Source of the DNA: an uncultured Roseovarius sp.
GTDB lineage: Bacteria > Pseudomonadota > Alphaproteobacteria > Rhodobacterales > Rhodobacteraceae
Assembly: GCA_947503145.1 (NCBI GenBank)
Contig: CANNCP010000001.1
Location: 186,001 to 250,000, forward strand
Reading direction: 5' to 3'
DNA: 64,000 bases
Shown in pieces: positions 7,760-17,340 of this stretch. The position numbers and the translations under genes were made by a program. The notes under the pieces were generated by a model. The model was not told the origin of the DNA and did not search any database. It saw only the letters and a program-made list of their open reading frames with translations. Each line of letters opens with the position of its first letter. The first letter of the stretch is position 1.

Positions 7760-9445
7760 TCACACCTCGTCGGGGAAATGCTTTATTGCCGAGCGGATCG
7801 GGTTCGGCGCTGCCTGACCCAGCCCGCAGATCGACGCATCGGCCATAGCGGTGCACAGCTCGTCCAGCAGCGGCTGATCCCAGCGATCGGCCTGCATCAG
7901 CTTGACCGCCTTTTCGCAGCCCACCCGGCAGGGCGTGCACTGGCCACAGCTTTCGTCCTCGAAAAACCGCAGCATGTTGAGCGCGGCGGCACGTGCCGAG
8001 TCGTGATCCGACAGGACCACCACCGCGGCAGAGCCGATGAACGTGCCATGCGGTTGCAACGTGTCGAAATCCAGCGGGATGTCGTTCATCGAGGCAGGCA
8101 GCAGCCCCGAAGATGGGCCGCCCGGCTGATACCCCTTGAAGCTGTGGCCATCCAGCATCCCGCCGCAGGCCTCGATAATGTCGGTGATGGTCGATCCGGC
8201 GGGCAGCAGATGCACGCCGGGGTTCTTTACCCGGCCCGATACTGAATAGGACCGCAAGCCCTTGCGCCCGTTCTTTTCCACATCCGACAGGATCGCGCCG
8301 CCTTCGCGCAGGACGCGCGTGACCCAGTGCAGTGTCTCGACGTTGTTGACCAGCGTCGGACGGCCAAAGATGCCGACCTGCGCCACAAAGGGCGGGCGGT
8401 GGCGCGGCATTCCGCGCTTGCCCTCGATGCTCTCGATCATCGCGCTCTCTTCACCGCAGATATAGGCACCCGCACCGCGTCGCAGCTCGATATAGCCCGC
8501 TTTGACGATACCCGCCGCTTCCAGCGCGGCGATCTCGGTGGCCAGAATGTCCAGCACGGCGGGATATTCATCGCGCATGTAGATGAAACAGGTCTCGGCC
8601 TCGACCGCCCAGGCGGCAATCAGCATGCCCTCAAGGAAAAGATGGGGCACACGTTCCAGATAATAACGGTCCTTGAACGTACCCGGCTCGCCCTCGTCGC
8701 CGTTCACGGCCAGATAACGCGGTCCCGGTTCCGCGCGCACGAAACCCCACTTGCGCCCCGACGGAAAGCCCGCACCACCAAGCCCGCGTAACCCCGCGTC
8801 CAGCAATTCGGTCTGTACCGCCTCGAAATCGCCCCCCTCGCGCAGTTCCGCCAGCCTGGCGTATCCGCCATCCGTGCGGTAGGCTTCGAATGTCTGGTAA
8901 TCAGGCACATGCGCATGGGTATCATCTGCGGCGATGGCGGCCTGCACTTTTTCCGGCGTGGCGTGGTCGATATGGTTGTGGCCCAGTTCCAGCACCGGCG
9001 CCGTGTCGCAGCGGCCCATGCAGGGCGCGCGCAGAACGCGCACCTGTGCCGCATCCAGCCCGTCCTCAAGCGCGGCCTTCAGTGCCTGCGCCCCGGCCAG
9101 CTCGCATGACAGCGAGTCGCACACCCGGATCGTTAGCGCGGGCGGCGGTGTTTCGCCTTCCTTGACCACGTCGAAATGGGCGTAGAACGTGGCGACCTCA
9201 TAGATTTCGGCCATGGAAATGCGCATTTCCTCGGCCAGTGCGCGCAGATGCGCGGCGGATAAATGCCCGTATTCGTCCTGGATAAGATGCAGATATTCGA
9301 TCAGCAGATCACGGCGGCGCGGCGTATCGCCCAGCAGCGCCTTTACCTCGGCCCAGGGGCCATCCTGAAGCTGCCGACCCTTTGGGGTGTGGCGGCCCTT
9401 GCCCTTGCCCGATTTCCAGACGCCCTTGCGTTCATCCAATGCCAT
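7760..9445 (-). CDS. NuoE-NuoF fusion, probable NAD-binding diaphorase of formate dehydrogenase
   Basis: A 561-residue fusion. Residues about 35-180 form a thioredoxin-like [2Fe-2S] NuoE/FdsG domain with ligands in CDSLSC and CMGRC; the rest is NuoF/FdsB, with the FMN/NADH segments RGLGGAGFPSGRKW and NGDEGEPGTFKDR and the [4Fe-4S] motif ESCGQCTPCRVGC near the C-terminus. In soluble NAD-linked formate dehydrogenases these modules pass electrons from the Mo subunit to NAD+. The matching alpha subunit lies at 56.2-59.0 kb, so a fused FdsGB is the best reading. A subunit of another NAD-reducing complex cannot be excluded, since no partner is adjacent. Confidence 0.85.
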   Translation of the reverse strand: MALDERKGVWKSGKGKGRHTPKGRQLQDGPWAEVKALLGDTPRRRDLLIEYLHLIQDEYGHLSAAHLRALAEEMRISMAEIYEVATFYAHFDVVKEGETPPPALTIRVCDSLSCELAGAQALKAALEDGLDAAQVRVLRAPCMGRCDTAPVLELGHNHIDHATPEKVQAAIAADDTHAHVPDYQTFEAYRTDGGYARLAELREGGDFEAVQTELLDAGLRGLGGAGFPSGRKWGFVRAEPGPRYLAVNGDEGEPGTFKDRYYLERVPHLFLEGMLIAAWAVEAETCFIYMRDEYPAVLDILATEIAALEAAGIVKAGYIELRRGAGAYICGEESAMIESIEGKRGMPRHRPPFVAQVGIFGRPTLVNNVETLHWVTRVLREGGAILSDVEKNGRKGLRSYSVSGRVKNPGVHLLPAGSTITDIIEACGGMLDGHSFKGYQPGGPSSGLLPASMNDIPLDFDTLQPHGTFIGSAAVVVLSDHDSARAAALNMLRFFEDESCGQCTPCRVGCEKAVKLMQADRWDQPLLDELCTAMADASICGLGQAAPNPIRSAIKHFPDEV

Positions 9446-9574
9446 AACCGGTCCTCATGCGTGTATCCCTGTCAATGTTATCTGCCTGCCCTATGGCTCG
9501 CGATGCCAAAAGCGACCCCCGCCGCATCAGAAGCGTTGGGACAGTGGCCAGTTTGTTCATATTCTGCGGTTAAA

Positions 9575-9617
9575 GTGTTCCGCCTTGAACCTGAGGCACT
9601 CAGTCAAGGTGGAATGC
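9575..9617 (+). repeat. Palindromic repeat family, diverged copy A
   Basis: GTGTTCCGCCTTGA (9575-9588) and TCAAGGTGGAATGC (9604-9617) pair around a loop containing CCTGAGGCACTCA. It resembles the three other copies in outer stem and loop but has a different inner stem (CCTTGA/TCAAGG instead of GAAAA/TTTTC), with both arms changed together. It lies with copy B in the 301-base spacer 9446-9746 between the divergent fdsGB-like and alkB-like genes; no small gene is seen in that spacer. Confidence 0.55.
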
Positions 9618-9640
9618 GTGCAACGATCATATGTATCGCT

Positions 9641-9680
9641 GCGTTCCGCGAAAGCTGTGAGCCAGGTTTTCGCGGAACGC
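9641..9680 (-). repeat. Palindromic repeat family, copy B
   Basis: A 40-base near-perfect palindrome: GCGTTCCGCGAAA at the left and TTTTCGCGGAACGC at the right around AGCTGTGAGCCAGG. The reverse complement matches the copies at 59101 and 62425 in nearly every base, so this copy is inverted relative to them. It ends about 65 bases before the alkB-like start. Confidence 0.8.
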
Positions 9681-9746
9681 CTTAGACTCCCTGTGCGTCG
9701 GCCTTATACTCGCTGCCAATGATCCCCCTGACCGGAGCCAACCGCC

Positions 9747-10763
9747 ATGTCGCTATTCGCTATCGCTACGCTGATGCCCGCCGCGCTGATCGCGCTGGGC
9801 GTGGCCTTTGGTGGTGCCGCGACCGCGCTTGGCCTGCTCTACATGACCGTACTCGTGGCGCTGCTGGATCAACTGGTGGCGCGCGAGGCGGTCAATGCCG
9901 ACCCGCAGGCAGAGTTCCCGGGCAGTACCGCGTTGCTGGCAGTGCTGGGGGGCGTGCACTTCGCGCTTCTGGGTCTTGCCGTCTGGGCCGTGGCAGGCCC
10001 CGGCACGCTCGGGCTGGCAGAGCGTGCGCTGATCGGTATTGCCGTCGGGCTGGCCTCTGGCCAGATATCCCACCCCGTTGCGCATGAACTGATTCACAAG
10101 CCCGCCCGCGCCCTGCGCCTGATGGGGCGGCTGATCTATACCAGCCTGTTGATCGGGCACCACGCCAGCGCGCATCTGCGCGTGCATCATGTGCATGTCG
10201 GCAGCGACGGCGACCCCAACAGCCCGACCCTCGGACAGGGATTCTACCACTTTGTCCTGCGCGCTGCACCGGGCAGCTTTCGCGCGGGCCTCGCTGCCGA
10301 AACGGCGATGCTGGCGCGCGCCGGCAGGCCCGTCTGGCGGCACCCCTATCTGCTCTATGTCGGGGGCGGGGCGGGATGTATCCTGGCCGCGGGTCTGGCA
10401 TTTGGCCCGGCGGGGGCGCTGGTCTATCTCGTGATCTGTATCTATGCCCAGACGCAGATTTACCTGTCCGATTATGTCCAGCATTACGGCCTGCGCCGCA
10501 AGACGGGCGCGAATGGCACGCTGGATCCTGTCGGCCCGCAACATTCGTGGAACGCGCCGCACTGGTTCTCGTCGGCGCTGACGCTGAACGCGCCGCGCCA
10601 TTCCGATCACCACGTCACTCCCAGCCGCGCCTATCCTGCGCTGCAGTTGCGCCGGGCCGACATGCCGATGCTGCCGCGGCCTCTGCCGGTGATGGCCGCC
10701 ATCGCGCTCTTTCCGCCGCTTTGGCGGCGGATCATGGACAAACGCGCGGCGCGCTGGGCCTGA
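9747..10763 (+). CDS. AlkB-family membrane di-iron hydroxylase (alkane 1-monooxygenase-like)
   Basis: A 338-residue integral membrane protein with the histidine boxes of the AlkB/XylM di-iron oxygenases: HELIHK near residue 114, HHASAHLRVHH near 138, and PRHSDHH near 285, plus DYVQHYGLRR, the AlkB-type signature. These enzymes hydroxylate terminal C-H bonds of alkanes or related chains using O2 and electrons from rubredoxin. It is shorter than classical AlkB (about 400 residues) and no rubredoxin gene is adjacent, so the substrate is uncertain. The following small secreted protein starts 57 bases later. Confidence 0.87.
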   Translation: MSLFAIATLMPAALIALGVAFGGAATALGLLYMTVLVALLDQLVAREAVNADPQAEFPGSTALLAVLGGVHFALLGLAVWAVAGPGTLGLAERALIGIAVGLASGQISHPVAHELIHKPARALRLMGRLIYTSLLIGHHASAHLRVHHVHVGSDGDPNSPTLGQGFYHFVLRAAPGSFRAGLAAETAMLARAGRPVWRHPYLLYVGGGAGCILAAGLAFGPAGALVYLVICIYAQTQIYLSDYVQHYGLRRKTGANGTLDPVGPQHSWNAPHWFSSALTLNAPRHSDHHVTPSRAYPALQLRRADMPMLPRPLPVMAAIALFPPLWRRIMDKRAARWA

Positions 10764-10820
10764 TTTCGCGCAGTCGGCCGGAAACAGGTGGAAACCGACG
10801 CTGTGCTCTGCCAGACTTGA

Positions 10821-11222
10821 ATGATGCGTAGCCTGTCCTTCTTTCTCGTGCTGTCGTTCTCGGCGCTGCCCGCCACGGCGCAGGATCTGATGACTGCCGA
10901 CGAATTCGACAGCTACACCAACGGCAAAACCTTCTACTATGGCAGCATGGGATCGCCCTATGGTGCCGAGGAATACCTCGACGATCGCCGCGTGCGCTGG
11001 TCGTTTCTGGATGGAAAATGCCAGGAAGGCGTCTGGTACGAGGAGGCGGGGCTGATCTGTTTCGTCTATGAAAACCAGCCAGACCCGCAATGCTGGAGCT
11101 TTCAGCAAGGTAGTCGCGGCCTGATCGCGCGTTTCGAAAACAACCTCCAGAACACAGAGCTTTACGAAGTCGAAAAGAGCGTTGAGCCGCTTTTGTGTCT
11201 TGGCCCGGAGGTCGGTGTCTGA
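10821..11222 (+). CDS. Secreted hypothetical protein
   Basis: A 133-residue protein with a clear signal peptide (LSFFLVLSFSALPATAQ, cleavage expected after ATA or AQ) and a mature part rich in aromatic residues and four Cys (GKCQEG, LICFVY, PQCWSF, LLCLG) that could form two disulfides in the periplasm. The TADEFDSYTNGKTFYY opening recalls small periplasmic proteins annotated as DUF995, but I am not certain. Two ATGs are adjacent at the start; the Shine-Dalgarno is weak. It follows the AlkB-like gene and may share its transcript. Confidence 0.7.
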   Translation: MMRSLSFFLVLSFSALPATAQDLMTADEFDSYTNGKTFYYGSMGSPYGAEEYLDDRRVRWSFLDGKCQEGVWYEEAGLICFVYENQPDPQCWSFQQGSRGLIARFENNLQNTELYEVEKSVEPLLCLGPEVGV

Positions 11223-11570
11223 TCCCGCCCGCCGTCGTGCTTTCGGCTGGCGATGGATGCCTCCGGCGGGGATATTTCCGGCAAGAAGAAGCAGGGCAAC
11301 GAACGCGTCTGGGATCGGCATTGCCTCTACAATCCTGAGGTGATGGTGAAGATCGTCTGGAACTATCGCTTTGTCGATAATTGGATTGGATCATCGAAGA
11401 CCAAGCAAATCCCTGTGATGAACTCGGCCTCGCCCGCGGGAAGTTGTGGACGAGTTCTTCGGATAAAAAGCGAACAGCTGCCGATTGCTCGGTGGCTGCA
11501 CCATTTACTGCAAAGGGCTGGGCACGACACGTTCCCCCCTTTATTTTTCTAAAAATACTCAACTACGCCG
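11223..11570. other. 348-base convergent spacer with two dispersed elements
   Basis: The spacer lies between the secreted protein (+) and fadH-like gene (-). It holds one dispersed element in forward orientation at about 11265-11293 (GGGGATATTTCCGGCAAG, then AAGAAG) and one of the ATTTTTC/ATACTC type in reverse orientation at about 11537-11560. The middle part is lower in GC and has open frames on both strands, none with convincing codon use or a family match. Confidence 0.5.
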
Positions 11571-13649
<2,079 letters not shown>

Positions 13650-13699
13650 TCACCCCGCAACGCAGAGTCATGCTGTGGCGGGGCGGGGCGCTGCCTGCG

Positions 13700-14356
13700 T
13701 CAGATGCGCAGGAAGCGCTGCGCGATGCGATACCCCAGCTTGTGGAACCGCAGAGGCGCATCGCTGGCGGTCAGGCAGATGCAATCGACCCCGATATCCG
13801 CAACCGGCGTATGATCGAGATCCTCGTTCGCCACCTCGATATCGCCCAGACCGAAGCGATCCGTCGCGTCCAGGAATGCGCCTTGCAGCACCAGCGTCAG
13901 CTCGGTCCCGTGATGGCCGTGATCGGGGATCGATGTGCCTGCCGGGATATGGAGCAGTCGCGCCGTCGCGCGTTTGTCGGTGCGCAGGATCGCCTGCCGC
14001 ACGCCCATGCCGACGGGACGCCATCTAACGGCGTCCAGATCACCGCCGACATAATCCCGGATCGGGCCGGGCAAGACGCCGTTTACGCCGGGCGGGGCGG
14101 GATTAGAGGTGGCGACCATGGGGGTGGCCCTGGCGCGGGCCAGGCACGCGGCAAAGCTGCCGCCGGGCATATCTGCTGCCCCGCCATCCTCGATCAGCGC
14201 CCCGCCGATGGCGTCATAGGCACCCAGCCGCGCGCGGCACTCGTCGCACATCGAGATATGCGCCGCCACGGTCAGGCTGAATGCCTCTGGCAGGGATCCC
14301 GCCGCGTACGCCATCAGGAGGGCGTCGGTCAGGTGATGTCTGATTTCAGGTGTCAT
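13700..14356 (-). CDS. chrR: ChrR-type anti-sigma factor with cupin domain
   Basis: A 218-residue zinc anti-sigma protein. The N-terminal ASD carries the ZAS motif HISMCDEC (H-x3-C-x2-C) at about residues 33-40 and earlier His residues; the C-terminal half is a cupin with HGHHGTELTLVLQG. In Rhodobacter, ChrR holds the ECF sigma factor RpoE inactive and releases it on singlet oxygen exposure, the cupin being needed for sensing. It follows rpoE by nine bases, as in known rpoE-chrR operons. Confidence 0.92.
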   Translation of the reverse strand: MTPEIRHHLTDALLMAYAAGSLPEAFSLTVAAHISMCDECRARLGAYDAIGGALIEDGGAADMPGGSFAACLARARATPMVATSNPAPPGVNGVLPGPIRDYVGGDLDAVRWRPVGMGVRQAILRTDKRATARLLHIPAGTSIPDHGHHGTELTLVLQGAFLDATDRFGLGDIEVANEDLDHTPVADIGVDCICLTASDAPLRFHKLGYRIAQRFLRI

Positions 14357-14365
14357 CTGTCTGCT

Positions 14366-14917
14366 TCAGTTCATGGCCTGGCGCAGGCGCTCCAGCGCCA
14401 GGCGGATTCGGGATTTGATCGTGCCCAGCGGCAGGCCGGTCTCTTTGGCGATCTCGGAATGGCTGAGATCGGCGTAATAGGCGGCTTCGATCAGGGCTTT
14501 TTGTTTGGCGGGCAGTGCGCCGATGGCTTTGGTCAGTGCTGCGCTCTCTTGTTGGAGTGCGAGTAGATCGGCCTGATCAGGCGGCACGGCAGGGCCCCAG
14601 GTGATATCCTCGGGATCGGGCCGTCGGGATTTGCGCAGCGCGTCGATCCGACGATTGCGCGCGATGGTGAATATCCAGGTGGCGGCGCTGGCGCGTGCTG
14701 GATCGAAGAGGTGTGATTTTTGCCAGAGCGTGGCCATGACATCCTGCGCGCATTCCTCGGCCAGGGTCGTATCCGCGCCGGATTTCATCAAGAATCCCTT
14801 CACTCTGGGCGCAAAATGCGCGTAAAGCTCGGCAAAGGCGCCTTCGTCCGCATCTGCGCGGATGCGCGCAATGCACGCGACCCACCGTGCGTTTTCCATC
14901 TTTCGGTCTGATCTCAT
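14366..14917 (-). CDS. rpoE: ECF sigma factor RpoE (ECF11-type)
   Basis: A sigma-70 family ECF factor of about 183 residues. Region 2 includes LYAHFAPRVKGFL, AEECAQDVMATLWQK and ATWIFTIARNRRIDALRKSRR; region 4 ends the protein with LSHSEIAKETGLPLGTIKSRI. It should direct the singlet-oxygen/oxidative stress regulon under control of the adjacent chrR. The ATG at 14917 gives a normal length; the frame stays open to 15046 but those residues are not sigma-like, and ATG at 14899 is also possible. A matching promoter lies about 120 bases upstream. Confidence 0.92.
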   Translation of the reverse strand: MRSDRKMENARWVACIARIRADADEGAFAELYAHFAPRVKGFLMKSGADTTLAEECAQDVMATLWQKSHLFDPARASAATWIFTIARNRRIDALRKSRRPDPEDITWGPAVPPDQADLLALQQESAALTKAIGALPAKQKALIEAAYYADLSHSEIAKETGLPLGTIKSRIRLALERLRQAMN

Positions 14918-15036
14918 GACCACCCGTCCCGGCCCCCTGGCCACACCTGCACGCTCATGGTTCTCGCCACCCCAGACAGCGTCCGCAGAAGATGGCAAGG
15001 GTTGGCAACAGGTGTCAATCGCGCAGTTCATGGGCC

Positions 15037-15065
15037 AGTTACGCATGGGCGCGCAGATCGGATCA
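15037..15065 (-). promoter_or_regulatory. Candidate RpoE-dependent promoter of rpoE-chrR
   Basis: On the minus strand TGATCC (15065-15060) is followed by 18 bases and TAACT (15041-15037). The Rhodobacter RpoE consensus I recall is TGATCC with TAAGA at about 17-18 bases, so the -35 is exact and the -10 partly matches. Position fits autoregulation of rpoE. Confidence 0.6.
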
Positions 15066-15242
15066 TAAAATCATGATGCGTATTCCGTGACTGTTCGGTT
15101 TGAGCCTTTCTTCGGCGGCTTGTGTCTCAGCCGCCTGCGATCCGACCGGTCCTGTAGGCGGCGCTTTGCGAAAGGTCAAAGAGAGCGTAGCCTTCAACGG
15201 GCATCGTGCAGGCGAATCGATGGCACTAGAAAGGGGGCAGAG

Positions 15243-15569
15243 ATGCTTGAGATCAGCACATACAAGATTGCGCAGGTGGTCCTGATGGCCCGCGAACTGG
15301 ACCGGGCCGAGGGTGAACTGCGGGCGTTCATCGATCGGCTGAGCGAGGACGAGCAAGCCAGCCTCGTGGCGGTCATGTGGATCGGACGCGAAAGCTTTGA
15401 TGCAGCCGACCTGGCCGAGGCGATTGAAACCGCCCGGAGCGAGGCCACAGTGCCCACTGCCGACTATCTGCTCGGGTCGCCGCACCTGTCGGACCATCTG
15501 GAAAACGGGCTCGAGGCGCTGGGCCTGTCGGCCTATGACGACGAGGATGATCTGATACGCGGCGGCTAA
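15243..15569 (+). CDS. DUF3775 domain protein
   Basis: A 108-residue acidic protein. The pattern ISTYKIAQVVLMAREL, then ELRAFIDRLSEDEQASLV, WIGR, and finally TADYLLGSPHLSDHLENGL matches small alphaproteobacterial DUF3775 proteins of unknown function. The start at 15243 has AGGGGG six to eight bases upstream; the longer frame to 15087 is arginine-rich and not protein-like. It is divergent from rpoE, sharing the intergenic region, so co-regulation with the stress regulon is possible but untested. Converges on the hyuB-like gene after 16 bases. Confidence 0.8.
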   Translation: MLEISTYKIAQVVLMARELDRAEGELRAFIDRLSEDEQASLVAVMWIGRESFDAADLAEAIETARSEATVPTADYLLGSPHLSDHLENGLEALGLSAYDDEDDLIRGG

Positions 15570-15585
15570 GGGGCGGTCTTGATTT

Positions 15586-17340
15586 TCACGGTTCCCGTCC
15601 CGGCGCGTCGGCGCGCAGCACATCGGTGGCAGCAGCGTCCACAGAGCCGCTTTCGGTCAAAACCACCCCAAACAGTGCGCGCCCTTGATCGACAGTATAC
15701 CGCTCCAGCCGCACATCTTCGGCGACCAGACCGGGCACGCGGGTGAACGGATCGCCATAGCCGCCGCCGCCGGGGGTCTTTACGCGCACCCGGTCGCCGG
15801 GGCGCAGCGGGATGTTCTGCTCCTTGGACAGATGCAGCGGCGTGTAGGGCGTGCCGTCCTGCCAGACGGTGACCTCGTTGACCGCGCCATCCGCGCCGCC
15901 CAGCGCCCCGAGCGGCCCGGTACGGCCATGATCCATCACAAAGCTTGCCGTCGCATTGCCGCGCCGCAGTTCCACCTCGTAATCCAGACCAAAGCCGCCA
16001 CGCTGCGCACCTGCACCGCCTGACCCTTCGCGCAGGGCATAGCGGTGGTAGAGTACCGGAAATGCCTGCTCCATGATCTCGACCGGCGGCGCCTTGGAAA
16101 TACCGATGGTCGAACAACCATTGCTGAGACCATCACCCCCCGCATAGCCGCCATAGCCGCCGCCCGACAGCTGGTACATCACGAAATCGCGCTCGCGCTC
16201 GGGGTCGTGTCCGCCCAGTGCGAAATTGCCGCTGGTGCCCGCGGGCGCGGCTGTCACGCGGTCGGGTAGAACAGGCACCAATGCGGCGAAAACCGCCTCT
16301 GCGATGCGCTGGCTGACTTCCGCTGCACAGCCCGATACGGGTCGCGGGTACTGTGCATCCAGAAACGTGCCTTCGATCCCCGTCACATGCAGCGGCTCGA
16401 ACGCGCCTGCGCTGATCGGCACCTCGGGAAAGATGTGTCGCATCGCCAGATAGACCGAGCTTAGCGTGGTGGCGCGCACCGAATTCATCGGCCCGATGCA
16501 GGGCTGTGAGGAGCCGGAGAAATCAAAACTCAGATCGTCGTCTTCGCGCCGCACAGCAAGGCGGATCGTCAGCGGCTCATTCACCACCCCGTCGCTGTCG
16601 ATCCATGCGGTGCTCTCGTGCGGCCCTTCGGGGATGCGGGCGACAAAGGCGCGCATCTGCTCGGCGGCGCGGCGGCGTAGTTCGGCGATCGCCTCGGTCA
16701 CGACATCATCACCGTAGCGGTCCAGCATGAGGCCCAGCCGCTCGGCGCCCAGCTCCAGCGCGGCGGCCTGCGCGCGCACGTCGCCGATACGCTGATCGGC
16801 AACGCGGATATTGGAGCAGATGATGCCGTAGATTTCGGCGTCCAGCACGCCTTGCTTGAACAGGCGCACCGGCGGCAGGCGCAGCCCCTCCTGCTCGACT
16901 GCGGTGGCAGAGGCGGAAAAGCCGCCCGGCACCGCGCCACCGGTATCGGGCCAGTGGCCGGTATTGCTGAGCCAGCAATAAATTTCGCCGTCCCGGTAGA
17001 AGGGCATGGCAAAACGCACATCCATCAGATGCGTGCCGCCCAGATAGGGATCGTTCACGATATAGATATCACCCGGTTGCGGGGTGGCCGCCCGCCCGTC
17101 CGCGATCATCTCGATCAGGGTGCGGGTCGAGTACTGCATCGTGCCGACAAAGACCGGCAAGCCGCCCGCCCCCTGGGCGATCAATGCGCCGTCCTGTGCG
17201 TCATAGATACCGTCCGAGCGGTCATTCGCCTCGGCAATCACCGGCGAGAATGCAGCGCGGGAAAAGCTGAGGTCCATCTCATCGCAGACCTGTTGCAGTC
17301 CGGCCTGAATGACAGACAGCGTAATGGGGTCAAGGCTCAT
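15586..17340 (-). CDS. hyuB: Hydantoinase B / oxoprolinase-family subunit
   Basis: A 584-residue HyuB-type protein (N-methylhydantoinase B/acetone carboxylase alpha family). The opening DPITLSVIQAGLQQVCDEM, the DGIYDAQDGALIAQG segment, NDPYLGGTHLMD and the Gly-rich GGGYGGYAGGDG loop are characteristic. With HyuA it forms an ATP-dependent amidohydrolase that opens five-membered cyclic amides such as hydantoins or 5-oxoproline. Its ATG overlaps the hyuA stop by four bases (17337-17340), giving coupled translation. Substrate cannot be read from sequence. Confidence 0.88.
   Translation of the reverse strand: MSLDPITLSVIQAGLQQVCDEMDLSFSRAAFSPVIAEANDRSDGIYDAQDGALIAQGAGGLPVFVGTMQYSTRTLIEMIADGRAATPQPGDIYIVNDPYLGGTHLMDVRFAMPFYRDGEIYCWLSNTGHWPDTGGAVPGGFSASATAVEQEGLRLPPVRLFKQGVLDAEIYGIICSNIRVADQRIGDVRAQAAALELGAERLGLMLDRYGDDVVTEAIAELRRRAAEQMRAFVARIPEGPHESTAWIDSDGVVNEPLTIRLAVRREDDDLSFDFSGSSQPCIGPMNSVRATTLSSVYLAMRHIFPEVPISAGAFEPLHVTGIEGTFLDAQYPRPVSGCAAEVSQRIAEAVFAALVPVLPDRVTAAPAGTSGNFALGGHDPERERDFVMYQLSGGGYGGYAGGDGLSNGCSTIGISKAPPVEIMEQAFPVLYHRYALREGSGGAGAQRGGFGLDYEVELRRGNATASFVMDHGRTGPLGALGGADGAVNEVTVWQDGTPYTPLHLSKEQNIPLRPGDRVRVKTPGGGGYGDPFTRVPGLVAEDVRLERYTVDQGRALFGVVLTESGSVDAAATDVLRADAPGREP

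Noticed and set aside
11253..11552. 99-residue + strand frame in the 11.2-11.6 kb spacer
   Set aside because: It spans two dispersed elements, has atypical codon use and no family resemblance.
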